A stretch of 64,000 nt of DNA from Thermothielavioides terrestris NRRL 8126 (taxonomy: Eukaryota; Ascomycota; Sordariomycetes; Sordariales; Chaetomiaceae), in NCBI RefSeq assembly GCF_000226115.1, contig NC_016460.1, forward strand, positions 186,001 through 250,000, read 5' to 3'. This document shows, in pieces, positions 37,400-48,832 of this stretch; the first letter of the stretch is position 1, and each line of letters opens with the position of its first letter. The notes below the pieces were generated by a model. That model made no database searches and had not been told where the DNA came from. It saw only the letters and a list, made by a program, of their open reading frames with translations. A program made the translations under genes and the position numbers.

Positions 37400-38195
37400 A
37401 CGACTATATCGATAGATTGTAAAAAGATTGATATATATATTTCTATAGGAATGTCGACTCCTTCGACGTCTATCTAGAGGAAGAAAACCTTTTAAGTAGC
37501 TAGGTTCCTTTGGAATATATAGTCTAAAGGCCCCGAAGGATGACTATAGGTTCTTTGTAGATCACCTAGACATCCCTAGCAACTAATATACTAAACCCAA
37601 CTAGCGTAATAGCAATAAGAGTATAGCTTTTAAAAAGAAAAGTAAACGTCTACGCTAAGACCTTATATCCGATATAAAACAGTGCTAGATATACTATTAA
37701 AAGGAGCTAAGTATCGTAAAGGTGTAGTCCTAAGCTTAGAAGCTCGTAAGTAGCTACTACGCTTAACCGCTTTTATAACTAGTTCGGCTAGACTAGAGAA
37801 GAAAATGACGATCGATGAAAATTCTACCCTTGTCTCTATTTAAGAGGATAGGACTATCGTCTTTCGATTAGGTTAGCGTTTTACGACCGCTACGTCGATA
37901 ATAACGAAGCCTTAATAGGTCTTCGAAGTGTTAAGGATAACGAGATATCTTTTCGATACCCTATACCATCTAGGCAAAGGAAGGTCTTCTAGGACAAGGT
38001 CTCAATAGACCCCTAGAACGTATACACTTCAACAGGCCTCTACGCCTCCTAGAGATACTAGTATTAGTATACCAAAGCCTTAATAGGTCGGCTATATCGT
38101 CGTTGTATAGCTATCAATATAGTATTGTATAGTTCTACGATCTTAGAAAACTTCGTAGTCTATACTATCCCGTTTAGATATAGAGCTAAGCTCCT
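37400..38195 (+). pseudogene. Element B antisense frame between 5' LTR and gag
   Basis: A + strand frame of about 265 codons runs from about 37,400 to the LTR edge. It reads FYRNVDSFDVYLEEENLL, LRGQDYRLSIRLAFYDRY and SVKDNEISFRYP, and ends near a TGA at 38,204. The A copy (about 58,140-58,945) keeps the same frame with no indel. The reverse strand here is where a leader/untranslated region before gag is expected. The product is unknown, and long frames arise easily in RIP DNA because TGA is depleted, so I hold this weakly. Confidence 0.3.
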
Positions 38196-38205
38196 CCCTA
38201 ATTGA

Positions 38206-38214
38206 GCCCCTATT
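38206..38214 (-). other. Primer-binding site of element B
   Basis: On the minus strand the LTR end (...CTACTTTA) is followed at once by AATAGGGGCTC, which reads as a TGG-type primer-binding site (TAGGGGCTC) after one G-to-A change. Element A has TAGGGGTTT at the same place. The tRNA cannot be named from this. Confidence 0.45.
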
Positions 38215-38715
38215 TAAAGTAGTACAAAACCTCTATACCAACCTGCCCTACTACACCTAGAACTAGGCGTATAAAACAGCTTCCAAAGGAATGTAGTGTC
38301 CCTCTAGACAGATGAAGATAGTATATATCGAGTAGTAGGAAAGCTATCTTCCGAGAGGAAGACACGTAGCTCAGATACGTCTAGTGGAATATAGCGGAAA
38401 TATAAGAAAGGACAATAAGAATGTAGTTAGAGCTCAATAGCTCAAATGCCTATTGTCTAGACAGAGGTAGAACAATAGAAGGAGAGGCTCAACAGCCTTC
38501 CTGAAAGAAGAGGGACCACTAGCGTAGTATCAACGAACGTGTATTGACAACTGCTTAATGTCTTGCTTTATAATGAAGAAGATAGGCTTAGCCCACTTAA
38601 ATATATATAACCAGAGGGTTAGACCTCCCTTAGCAACGAATACAACGCTCTGAGACAAACAGAAAAACAGAAAAACTGGGTCCCCCATGTCCAGGTAGTC
38701 CATCACCCCAATTCA
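38215..38715 (-). repeat. 5' LTR of element B
   Basis: 501 bp, TAAAGTAGTAC...CCCCAATTCA. The outer 150 bp (38,560-38,715) keep CpA/TpG pairs and the ancestral CA end, while the inner half is RIP-mutated. This is the opposite pattern to the other B LTR. All differences between the two LTRs that I compared are transitions. Confidence 0.88.
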
Positions 38716-38819
38716 ATAGGGAGGCATCTTATAAGCAACAAAGGCTAGTTAGGTGTCTTCCTCTATAATGTCGATACAATTGTACTTAAGTGCTTTACTA
38801 CTCGATAATGTTAGCGAGC

Positions 38820-39519
38820 TAAGAGAATCGACTATATAGTCGCCTCTATCGTTGACGTAGGCACTACAAGAATATATAGCGGATTATCTTAATTTACGAA
38901 TATAGTATAAGTGTATACCAACTAATAGTAGCTCGTATAAATATATATAGCTTAGTAATAAGAAGGTCTAACGATCGATTATATAGCGAATACAAATAAC
39001 TATGATAAGGAATTGTTAAAGAAGATAGATACGTTGAGGTTGATATATAAAGAGAAAGGAAATTGTAGTAGCCTACGTTGGGCTATTCTAGAAGTAAACA
39101 AAAACAATAGTATAGTACCTATAGCCAATGAACAGTGTTGCTATTTAGCGATAGCTAAAGAATAGAACATTATACCCTTAAGGCTCGAAGCCCTATACCT
39201 TTATAGCAATAGGATAGCTTTCCCTAACTATTTATAGATCAAGGTTAGTAGTAAATCTATATATAGGAAAACTAGGATAAGCAAAGTGCTTAATAAACTG
39301 AATGACTATGGTTTTATAACTAAAAGCGTTGATAATATCTAAGTAAAGGGTAAGGAGAGGAAAAACTAGGAGATCTATAAGATAGAGGATAGCGCTTATA
39401 CGTCTAGTAGCGGTATAGCGGTAATAGATATACTAAAGTAAACGTATTCTAATAAAGAAAGTATAAGCGAACGAAAGGAAGAGAGGGAAACAAGAAAGAA
39501 GGAAAGGGAAAGTCAATAA
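38820..39519 (+). pseudogene. Element C accessory frame 2 (antisense), unknown protein
   Basis: A + strand frame of about 230 codons, opposite to C gag-pol and divergent from C accessory frame 1. It reads DYIVASIVDVGTTRIYSG, YDKELLKKIDTLRLIYKEKG, KTRISKVLNKLNDYGFITKS and a charged tail rich in Glu, Arg and Lys. Stops are TAG/TAA where Gln or Trp is likely, with none of TGA type. The segment ISKVLNKLNDYGFIT could be a winged-helix-like turn, but this is only an impression. Function unknown. Confidence 0.4.
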
Positions 39520-39599
39520 CAGTATAGCTATCAATAGTCGTTGCCCTTCCTCTATAGTAGCTCGACGACAACTCGGTTCTAGGATTGAGGAATCTCCTT

Positions 39600-42500
39600 C
39601 ACTTCCTCCTATTCCTTAGTAGCGATACCCTTATTATAGTGTTCCTTCTCCTAGTCGATAGGGTACGCCTTTTCGTACTCCTCGACAAGTTCCTTAGTAC
39701 CGTTAATAAGCTAAATATATAGAATCCACTAGTCGTCCTTAGCAGTAAATCCTTTCTATTGTACTAGATACTTGACCTTAGGTCTTCGGTTCCTCTAGAT
39801 AATACGTCGTTGTACAATTCTTTCGATTTCCTAATACTCGTCTCCGTTAACGATTATAGGGCTAGGGGGCTCTACGTTATAGCCAAAGGGGTCTTTCCCC
39901 TAACCTAGTTTCTATAACTAGGAAACTAAAACTATAAGATAGACTTTCTAACTAGCTAGGAAGTTAAACTTATAGGCGTTCCTATCGATTTTATAGATAA
40001 TCTTAAATGGTCCTACCTACTATAGTGACTACTTTCGTTTAGACTTTCCTAGGAGATAGTATCTATTATATAGTCGTAGGTAAACGGTGTTTTCTACTTC
40101 GAACTTAGTAGGTATATATTTATCGTTATAACGTATCTTTGTGATAGTGCCTATATAATTAATCCGTTCTACTACTTCCTCTTAATACTATTGTCTAAGG
40201 ATACTAATAGCTTTAGCGAAGGCAATAGTACCCTTCTTATAGTAAAGTATATCTAGGATAGAGTATAGTTTAAAGCTATATACTAACTCGTTCAACGATC
40301 TTCTAATAGTGACTATAAGTATATTATTAAGGTTGTACTATAACGTAGAGAGAAGTAGAGGCTATAGCGTTCTTAGTTTTTCTATAGCTTCTATATAGAT
40401 AGCGATTTCTATTGTCTAGTTTATCCTCTCTAACTGACTATCTATCTAGGGATAATAGGCTATTGAGAAAAGGAGGCTAACGCCTAGGATACAAAAGATT
40501 TCCTTCTATAGGTTAGAGGTAAACTTAGTGTCTTAGTCGCTAATGATTTACACTAGGAGTCCCTAATCTATATATATCAACGCTCTAAAGATTATAATGG
40601 CCTATTCCTCTACTAACATTTTGTCGTTTCTAGCTATAAGAAGCTTCTTCTTATTGAATTTATAGGTAATAGTATATATAGCGTTGAGGATTAGGTACTT
40701 TTTCATTGACTACGATATCCCTTTGGAGGGTATAGCGGGCAAACTAACGATAAAATCTATAGTAATAGTATAGAAAGGCTATAGCGATATCTAAATTAGT
40801 TGAAGGTCTCTAGGCTTTGGTTCTCTCAAGGTCTAGTTCTCTCTATATATAGGGTAGTACTAAATATATTTATATACTATCTAGCGTTTTTAGTTAAATG
40901 TAAATACCGAGAGGTTTATTATTATATTGTCTATACCAAAGTAGTAAATGTTGTCGTATATAACGGTAAGAATGTCCTTGATATAGCTACTAGGGATATA
41001 AAGCTTCCTCGCTCCTTTATAGTCGACGTAGTAGAGGAGATTGTCCTTTAGTTTATAGGGTCTAAGCTATAGCTTTCAGTACTACTTTCTTTATAGCTCT
41101 TCTTCTCGTTCTTCGTATTCTCTCTACTTAGCAATCTTCTTAGCTCGTTCTTCTATATCGTAGAGACTTCTAATAATCTTATTGTACTAGCAGTCGTTAA
41201 GATAAGCTATAGTTAGCTTAGCTTTAAACTCGTTATTAATAACTAGTTCGAAGGTACTAGTGTCTATAGTATAGTATTCTTCGGTATTGATCTAGGTAGT
41301 AGACTAAATGTCCTTTAGTTCGTTAGTAGCGTCTTAGGTTTCGTTAGAGGCGTCCTCTTCGAAGGTCGGTAAGCGTAATAGGGCGTCTAGTACAACGTTA
41401 AGCTTTTTTAGTATATAGAAAATGTTGAGGTCGAACTAGGATAGCTAGTTTATAATGTTGGCGAGCTTTAGGTTGGCCTTTATAAGGTCTATAGTAGTGA
41501 GAGACGTATACTTTACAATGCCTCTGGTTGCTATATAGTTTATTAAGATGTTTATAGGGTATTGGTTTAACTATACTATTTTTCAAAGCTTCCTAACTGC
41601 CTATATAATAGTAGCGACTTCTACTTCTATACTTCTATACTTCCTTTCTACGTTGGAAGTTAAGTGGGATAAGAATATAATAGGCTAGATCTCGCTACTT
41701 AGGATATCTTAGCCAAGGATACTAGTACTATCCTATTCGCTATAGAGTTGAAAGACAATTACTCTATATCCCTTGCCATTTACATCGAGCTTAATAAATA
41801 GTAGTTTATTAAGACAATAATAATATAGGAAGTACTATTTATATAGATGTTCCTATAGCAATTTAAAGGACTCTAGTTCCGCTAGTGTAGACTCGAATTT
41901 AGTGTTCAAAGTAAATGCTTTCTTAGTATTCTTCAATTTGGCGATAGGAAGGTCTCCACTCACTTTCCCTTAGGTAAAGAGCTTAGTTTTATAGTCCTAT
42001 AAAGGCTACGCTTTCGCTATATACTATAGGATACCCTTATATAACTATCTAGCTATACTAAAGTACTACTCTAAGGTCTTAAGGGTGTTAGGGAACTTAA
42101 GTTTCTTAAATACGGCGATCCTATCGTCTATCTTAGCTACTCCTTCGCTATTGACTATATAGCTAAGTAGTCTCATTGACAAGTAGGCTACAAAGGATTT
42201 TTCTATTAAAATGTAAATATATACTTTGTCGAGGATATCGAGAACCGTCTTAATGTACTTAAGGTACTTTTCTATATTCTTACTAGCGATAATGATGTTG
42301 TCGATATAGATATATATAAAGTGCTTATACTTATAAAATAAACAATCTATAAAGCGCTATATGAAAGCTAGTGAGTTTTTAAATCCTATTAGTATAATGT
42401 TCGAGTATTCTAAACCTTTAGGACTGATAATCACTATACAGTTATAGTGTTCTTCTACGACTAGAAGCTAGAAGAAGAATCTAGAGGTATCGAATACTAT

Positions 42501-45500
42501 AAAGATCGTATTGCCTATCATTATATTTATAATATCGTCTTAGTCGAACAATAGGTATATATCTAGTACTATCAACGTATTTAGGGGCTAGAGGTCTACT
42601 ACGGCTCTGCCTTTCGTTTTTCTAGCAACTGTATAGTAGACTACGAAGACTAGGTAAGCGACAAGGGTTGGCTAGTCTATAAAGTCCATCTTTCCTTATG
42701 TATATAGTTTGTTGTATTCTTCGTCGACGATCGCTTGGTCTTTAGCACTTAGCGGATAAACTCAAATAAGCTTAAGCTGATTCTACTATCTATTGATAAG
42801 TAGAATTCTTATCTTCTAATCCTTTAGTATAGGGATAATGCTACGGTTATAGAAGACGTTATACTTGTCTAGCAATGCCTTTATCTCTTTTGTATACCGT
42901 TTATCCCTACTATAGACGTTTACCTTTGCTATTGACTTAATATATAGGATGTCGTCTAGTTTCTCGATACTATAGGATGGTATATAGAACTTCTACTTAG
43001 TAGGTGGCTTATACTTATCTTCTGTTAGTGTCTCCGTTATCAGTTCTTTACTACTAGGCTCTTGTTATATAGTCGTCGTTATCTATATATATTTATCGTC
43101 TATAACGTTATCCTAGGTCTATTATATAAGGTTTTATATTATCGCTTAGATATCCTCCTCTAGGCTATATTAAAGAAGGTATCTAATGCGCTATCCTTCG
43201 ACAATAGTAATTGGGCGAGCGGTATTATTCCTTATAACGGCCTAGTATACATTTTTTATATCTACGACAGTGTCTAGTATACCTTCGACGTATAAAGCGA
43301 AGTAGAGCTTACGTTTCTAGCTATTTAGATTATTGTTATCGATATCTATATACTTGAACGTAGTCTTGATTAGGTGTTTCGCTATAGGTACAACTATTAC
43401 AGTGTTTACGGCTTTCACCTTCTAGATTGTTCTTTTCCGTTCTATATATATCCTTACCTTTATATTATAGATAGACTAGAAGTAATAGATAGATATATTA
43501 AGGTTAATCTTTACTCTATTATAGAGTATAAAGTTAGTTCTAATCAACAGTTTCGTTTCTAAACCTTCAATGACATTAGCTATTATAATAAAGTAACCGT
43601 CTACGTTAGTATTATAGACGATTCCTCGGATATAGAAGTTAAACTCGACTTACTTCTTGACTTTAGTATAGGCTCCAACGCCTTTGACAAAGTATAGCTT
43701 TACATTAATCCAACGTAAGTTCTTAGCCTACTTGGAGATAAACTCCTTATCGACAAGGTTGGTATTGCTACCTATATCAAAGTAAACCTTAGTACCTAGC
43801 TCACCTAGGTTTACGCTAATATTGATTATAAGGTATATAGCTTACTTGTCTAATGCTTTTAGTAGCAGTATATATAGCTATATTTCTACGATCTGTCCTT
43901 CGATCAATATAAAGTTTATATCTTTACTATTAAGCTTATCTTCGTTGTTACTAAGGTTATATTAGTGATCTGTTTAGGGTTATATAGGTTTATACTTATC
44001 TTCGTCGTTATCGTCGACTATATATTTAAAAAGCTTATAATATATTGTAAAGACTTTGCTATAGGCAATACATTGCTAAATCTATAGGAGTTGTCGTAGT
44101 AGTTTGTTCTAGCTTAGTCTAGGCTAGCGAAAGGTATAATACAAGTAATAAGAACTATTGGCTTCTTTATCTTCCGATTCCTTATCCTTAGCTTTAGTAT
44201 CGTATTCGTCGATAAGAATATAGCTAGTCTTCTCTAGCATTTCGCAATAAAGGTTAGCGTCTTTATCGTCTCCTATCACTATGATCTCGCTATAGTATAA
44301 GAAGGTACCGTCTTCGAACTACTTTTTATATATATATATCCAAATCTATTAGAGTCGTCGAGGTCGAGGCGGTCTTCCCTAGTTGCTATTGTCGCCTCTT
44401 CTCTAACCGTTGAACAGTCTAAGTCCTCCTCTATAATCGTTGAACGGTCGATATCCTCTTCTATATCTAGTTGTACTATAGAAGTTTCGGTTACTAAATA
44501 GTTGTACTTAGTTACTATCTCTATACTAATTGTTTCTAAGTCGCTAGGGTTTATCCTTATCTCTTCTCTAAGGATTATAATGTCCTTTTCTATCTCTTTT
44601 TATCTAGAAGGTTCTACTATCCTCCTAGTCGTTTCCTCGTCTTTTATCGTTATACTCTATATCTACGTTGTTGGCAATAGGACTATAGCCAATGATATAG
44701 CCTTCGGCAACGTCTTAGCGAAGCTTGTCTCTAACGATATATACTTTAGTATTAAGAATACTAAGGAACGTACCTATCTCTATAGTTACATCTAGTTCAA
44801 GGTATAGCTAGTAAAGTTCTAGATAGAGGTAGTTATATAGGCGTATTAGATATTGCTCTTTAGTAGTATCTTCCTAAATATATATATATTTGAAGTATTC
44901 TATAGCGAATTTCTAGACTAGCTTATCTTTATAGTTGTCCTTTATAGTATACTAGTTTTCGTTTAGCTATTTCTCTACTTCGTATCTCTTAATACTAAAC
45001 TCCTTTTTTAAACGTTTAGTCTATACTTTTATAGATATAGTCAGTACTGCCTTTTCTATAGTAGAGAGCTACTACTTATACTATTGTAGTACTAATCTTC
45101 AAAGTAGGGTCTATATCTCTATATATAGGGTCTCTTCTCTTACTAGGTAGTATCTAATGACCTAATTTACCTATTTAACCTAAAGGTTAACGTCCCTATA
45201 GTACAGCTGCTATTTATTGTACTATAGGTCCTAGAGTTCCTTAGCTTCGTTCTTTATATCTAGCTAGAAGAGACTAATGTCCTAAATCTTCTATTTCAAT
45301 GTAGATATAGACGGTTATAAAGACGTAGTACTTCCGTCCTCGGTTTTAGGCTAATAGTCTTCTATACCTATAGCCTTGTTCGCCTTTTCGATTATAACGT
45401 TTAAGTTCTCTATTATTCTAGCTATCTAGGTAAGAAAGTCCTATATAGCGAAAGTAGCTTAGATATCTATAGCTCTAGCTACTTGTTTAAAGGGTCTAGC

Positions 45501-46450
45501 TCCTTGTCTAAAGGGTTTAGCTACTTGTCTATATAGTAGGCTTAGCATCTCTTAGAATAGTAAGAAGATACTAGAATCGACCAAACTGTCTATATATTCT
45601 ATTCCAAGGTTCTAAATGACTATACCTAGTCTAGGAAGCTTAAATAGGTATTAGGATAGTTAGCTAGGCATCTATAGCGGTAGCTAGGGAACCTAGTTAA
45701 AAACGCTAATCAGCTAAGCTATCGAAAATGATAAGTCTTCCTCTTTAGGTTGTTAGTTCTAAGGTAGTAGATTCTACGATCCTCTTCGCAGTCCTTAGTA
45801 GCGTCTACTAAAATTATAGCTATTAATAGTATAGGTTTTATATCCCTATTAAGGAATAGTTGGTGTATCCTAGGTTTCTAGTTGCTCTTAGAAGGTTAGG
45901 CTTAGTAAAGTTGTTAGCTAGTTCTTAGTCGAATTATATTCGGTTCTTACCGATGTTTTTAACGATATAGCTAGTCCTAGTTACTAATCGTTGGTCCTCT
46001 AAGGCTTCGGGGTCTCTAACGATCCCTAACCCTCTAATACTAAAGTCTTTAGCGTTTCTTAGGTTAAGTCGTTAGTCTCTAAAGCAATATCTTTGATCCT
46101 AGGGTCTAAGATAAGATTCTTGTTAATAGCTACTTAGACTTTACACTTAATAGTTATAAGGTAGGTACAAAGAATATAATTGTCGAGTATCTAAGAGGGA
46201 GGATACTCTACGATATACAATGTTTCGGTATACCGTTGGGTATAGACATCTTCTTCTAGTGCCTCTTTGAGTAATATTGTAGCTTTTAGGTATTAGAGTT
46301 CTCAAGGATTGATAGTAGTTACCTATTGGACGTTGTAGGTAACCTCAAAGTCTTTAATAAACTTAAGTGTCTACTATACGTCTTTATAGACGTTGGCGTT
46401 TATAAAGCTTAAATCCGTCTAGCTTTTGACTTTTTATAAGTGCTTAGTAC
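39600..46450 (-). pseudogene. Element C gag-pol with chromodomain, RIP-inactivated
   Basis: Minus-strand order: gag about 46,450-44,200, protease near 43,800 (YFDIGSNTNLVD), RT about 42,900-42,100 (KTKGRAVVDLQPLN and a Y-I-D-N box where Y-x-D-D is expected, an Asp-to-Asn change that RIP produces), RNase H about 41,850-41,500, integrase about 41,050-40,300 with a zinc region (YYPIYRENQTLREPK), TIDFIVSLP and IISDQDTKFTSN, then a chromodomain at about 39,800-39,650 (KYLVQQKGFTAKDDQQ, the Gln being former Trp). In chromoviruses this domain steers integration to modified histones. The frame is interrupted by RIP stops. Confidence 0.8.
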
Positions 46451-46622
46451 TAGAATGACGATAGCTAGGTCGTAAACTAGTTCGTTATAGATTATATACT
46501 CCGAAGCTTACTCCTTTATAAAGGAGTATTATCTGCCTTAGGCGTTGCTCTATACAATTTACTAGGTATAACTTATAATATTTCCCGATCTGAACTTAGC
46601 TCCCCTCAATAGGAAGCGAATA

Positions 46623-46646
46623 GGTTCGAATCGTTAATAGGCACCA
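46623..46646 (-). other. Primer-binding site of element C with tRNA T-arm similarity
   Basis: Two bases inside the 5' LTR the + strand reads GGTTCGAATC...AGGCACCA, the 3' end of a tRNA including the T-loop; on the element strand this is TGGTGCC..., a standard primer-binding site. The similarity to a tRNA seems to extend through the T-loop. Confidence 0.6.
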
Positions 46647-46648
46647 CT

Positions 46649-46897
46649 TATTATACACAGATAATGCTCGGTAACCATCTAGCGGTAAACGTATAAGGGT
46701 AAGAAAGATCAATGCCTCTTAGCCTCGTTAGCTAATAAGGTGGCACTCTTGAACACTAGTATATGTTACAAAAGTATATTGATATAGTCTACTATTCTAC
46801 GAAGGGGTTGTAGGCGAGGTTCCCTTTTTTAAGGGAACGCTTGTTACCCCTAACCACGATACGGTTATAGGTGCCCTTGCTATAGTTGCATATAACA
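46649..46897 (-). repeat. 5' LTR of element C
   Basis: 249 bp, TATTATACACAGAT...GCATATAACA, followed by the TSD AAGTT at 46,898-46,902. Same length as the 3' LTR, with transition differences. Confidence 0.85.
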
Positions 46898-46902
46898 AAG
46901 TT

Positions 46903-47959
46903 CCTAACTATAAGTGCAATATATACTACTATATAACTATCTCGCTATCTCCCTAATATAGCCGAAGCTAGGGTAGCCTAAACTACGTCTATCTATCTAG
47001 AAGGCGAGGCTAGAGTTCTTAAAAAAAGGCCTATATAAACTTAAGGGCGAACTATCTATACTCCTATTCTAAACTTTGCTAAAGGTAGTGAACAATGACC
47101 TCCTTATACAACTACGTCTAAGGGAACCTATAAATAGACTGAAAGGCGATCTAGACCTTTAATAAAATATTGACGTATATCTCTAAGCTCTTAAACAAGG
47201 AGTCGAAGTAGTAGAGCCGACTTTCGACTTAATCGAAGATTGTAACTACCCAATGCCTTCTATTAACGAAGCAAAGGAAAACCTAGAAACGGCAATTGTT
47301 AGCAATAACCCTCTAGTCAGACTGGTGGAACTCCTTTAGCGTAGGACCATAGTCCAAGACCGGCTATAGGTAGATCTAAAGACAATCTTTATAAAGGTGA
47401 AAGAAAAACTATATAATATCTAAGATCGTCCTATAATCTAGCTATTCCTTATTGAGTAATATACTTTCTATATCGAAGAGCGAAATACCTATATCTACAA
47501 AATAGATATCGAAAAACCGATTTATCAAGGACTTTCCCTCTAGCTAGTCTAAGAATAAGTACTTTATAATCTTAGGGTTTATACTAAGCTAAGGGCTTAG
47601 GATCTAGTTGGGTCGTCGGTTAATTATATCTTATAGATACTTCTTTAGAGTCTATGAAAATAGGAAAAGTTTAGGGCTAGTCTTACCTAGGTGGCTTAGC
47701 ATCTTTAAGCCTAGCTTTTGCTATATAAGGGAGACGTAATACTACACCTAATCGCTATTGCCAACAAGCTTCTACGAACCTTACGATATATAAAACTTAA
47801 GCTCTCTAAACGGCTATTTCTATCCTAGGTTAGTAGTTATATTGGCCTAGGGCTATATAGGCTCTACGAAATTAGGAATCCTACAATGGCCTATAGCGAT
47901 ACTTATAATAGTATATGAAAAATTGGCTTATAAAAAAAGTTGCTCTCTAGATAGAAAGA
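46903..47959 (+). pseudogene. Element A accessory frame, part 2
   Basis: Continuation of the A antisense frame after C. It aligns without indel to B 27,307 onwards, e.g. LREPI and FDLIEDCN-like segments where B has LKEPI and YNLVEDRN. It is cut at 47,964 by the TRIM and continues at 49,120. Consensus of A and B removes many of the stops. Confidence 0.45.
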
Positions 47960-47964
47960 TCTAG

Positions 47965-48246
47965 TGTTACACGAACAAAGTGGTGTGCTACTTAGCCTCG
48001 TCAGCTAAAGCAGCGGAGCACTCAAACCAAGTCGGAGCTTTGGAGGAGTGCAAGATCGATGTATTGCAAGAGTGTGAGATGCGGGCAAGTGCCCTCCTAA
48101 ATACAGGAGTGTGGTGGCTTGTGCAGAAAGTGGCCTGTGCACTGTTGCGGGGCCCAGTGCTGTTGTGGAGCCCAGTGGGCCCAGTGGGCCCACACTTGCG
48201 CAGTTGGCCACAGGTGGCCACAGGTGACCCACAACTGCGTATAACA
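47965..48246 (-). repeat. 3' LTR of the TRIM
   Basis: 282 bp, TGTTACACGAAC...GCGTATAACA. It includes a tandem CCCAGTGGGC and CCACAGGTGG/CCACAGGTGA near its right end. Confidence 0.9.
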
Positions 48247-48260
48247 ATTGCCCCCCCCAC
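48247..48260 (-). other. Polypurine tract of the TRIM
   Basis: The + strand reads ATTGCCCCCCCCAC directly after the LTR; on the element strand this is GTGGGGGGGGCAAT immediately upstream of the 3' LTR, the normal position for plus-strand priming. Confidence 0.7.
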
Positions 48261-48805
48261 AAACAAACAGAAAAGCTGTCCTCAGCTTGCAAGTCCATTG
48301 TATCTTGCACCTCAACCATCCAACCATTCAATCTATTCAATCCACCTGTCGGGTGCCTTGATCGGGGCGACTGGCCGGTCGAGTTCTTTGATTGGGGCGA
48401 CTGGTCGGGGCGATTGATTGGAGCGATCGATCGGTCGGAGGTTAGAGCGGTCGGAAGGATGGGAGCCGGGCCGGGGCGACGAGGTCTTTGGAAAAAAGTG
48501 GTCGCGATTGACGGTTGGTCTTCGGGAGCCGAGCCGTTGCGACGAGGTGTTGAAGGTCGCAATTGCCATCCTGGATACCGACCTCCAGGTTAGGTCACGC
48601 TCTTTGGGCAGCTACCCTCAGGAGCTCAAGGGCTTCGCAATACTTGGAGACCACCTAAGTAAGCAAAACCACAAGTGCTTCCTGGCAGGGCACTCGGGGC
48701 ACCTACGCCCGCATGTGGTTGCCTAAGCCATATGACGCGGTACTGCTCGGGCACACTGTTGATAAACACTGGCTCCCTCACAAAGGAGTCTTATAGTTCA
48801 CCACA

Positions 48806-48830
48806 GGTTCAAGTCCAGTAGTGGGCACCA
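48806..48830 (-). other. Primer-binding site of the TRIM with extended tRNA similarity
   Basis: On the + strand GGTTCAAGTCC, a perfect pol III B-box/T-arm match, is followed by AGTAGTGGGCACCA. Geometry fits a tRNA 3' end: 7-nt acceptor strand AGTGGGC, discriminator A and CCA, preceded by a 5-7-5 T-arm. It lies two bases from the right LTR, as in C. Confidence 0.65.
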
Positions 48831-48832
48831 CT

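Larger units (their letters stand above)
25572..38715 (-). mobile_element. Ty3/gypsy element B (minus), structurally complete copy
   Basis: B is 13,144 bp with 501-bp LTRs at 25,572-26,072 (3') and 38,215-38,715 (5') and a perfect 4-bp TSD ATAG (25,568-25,571 and 38,716-38,719). It has no internal insertion. It belongs to the same family as A. Gag-pol reads on the minus strand at about 37,365-30,870; 4.8 kb between integrase and the 3' LTR hold antisense frames. RIP-type stops throughout; parts of both LTRs are less mutated than those of A, so B is the younger copy, in agreement with its inner position in the nest. Confidence 0.9.
23164..46897 (-). mobile_element. Chromodomain-type Ty3/gypsy element C (minus), interrupted by B
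   Basis: C has 249-bp LTRs at 23,164-23,412 (3') and 46,649-46,897 (5') and a 5-bp TSD AAGTT in A. Element B is inserted in it with TSD ATAG. Removing B leaves about 10.6 kb. Gag, protease, RT, RNase H, integrase and a chromodomain read in order on the minus strand from about 46,450 to 39,650. About 3 kb then follow before the 3' LTR and hold two extra open frames. The copy is RIP-inactivated. Confidence 0.85.

Noticed and set aside
40800..41051. 83-codon + strand open frame
   Set aside because: It is antisense to the C integrase, which is clearly recognisable on the minus strand.
44502..44795. 97-codon + strand hydrophobic open frame
   Set aside because: Antisense to C gag; Ile/Ser/Tyr-rich composition follows from RIP-mutated AT-rich DNA.
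47980..48417. 145-codon protein in the TRIM and its near-duplicate at 48,821-49,222
   Set aside because: Both frames start in the LTR and follow its two copies; they diverge at the LTR end and have no domain.
48751..48830. Complete tRNA gene next to the TRIM LTR
   Set aside because: The acceptor pairs at 6 of 7 positions and the T-arm is good, but D-arm and variable region have wrong lengths and the anticodon loop has 8 nt; it is better read as a primer-binding site with extended similarity.
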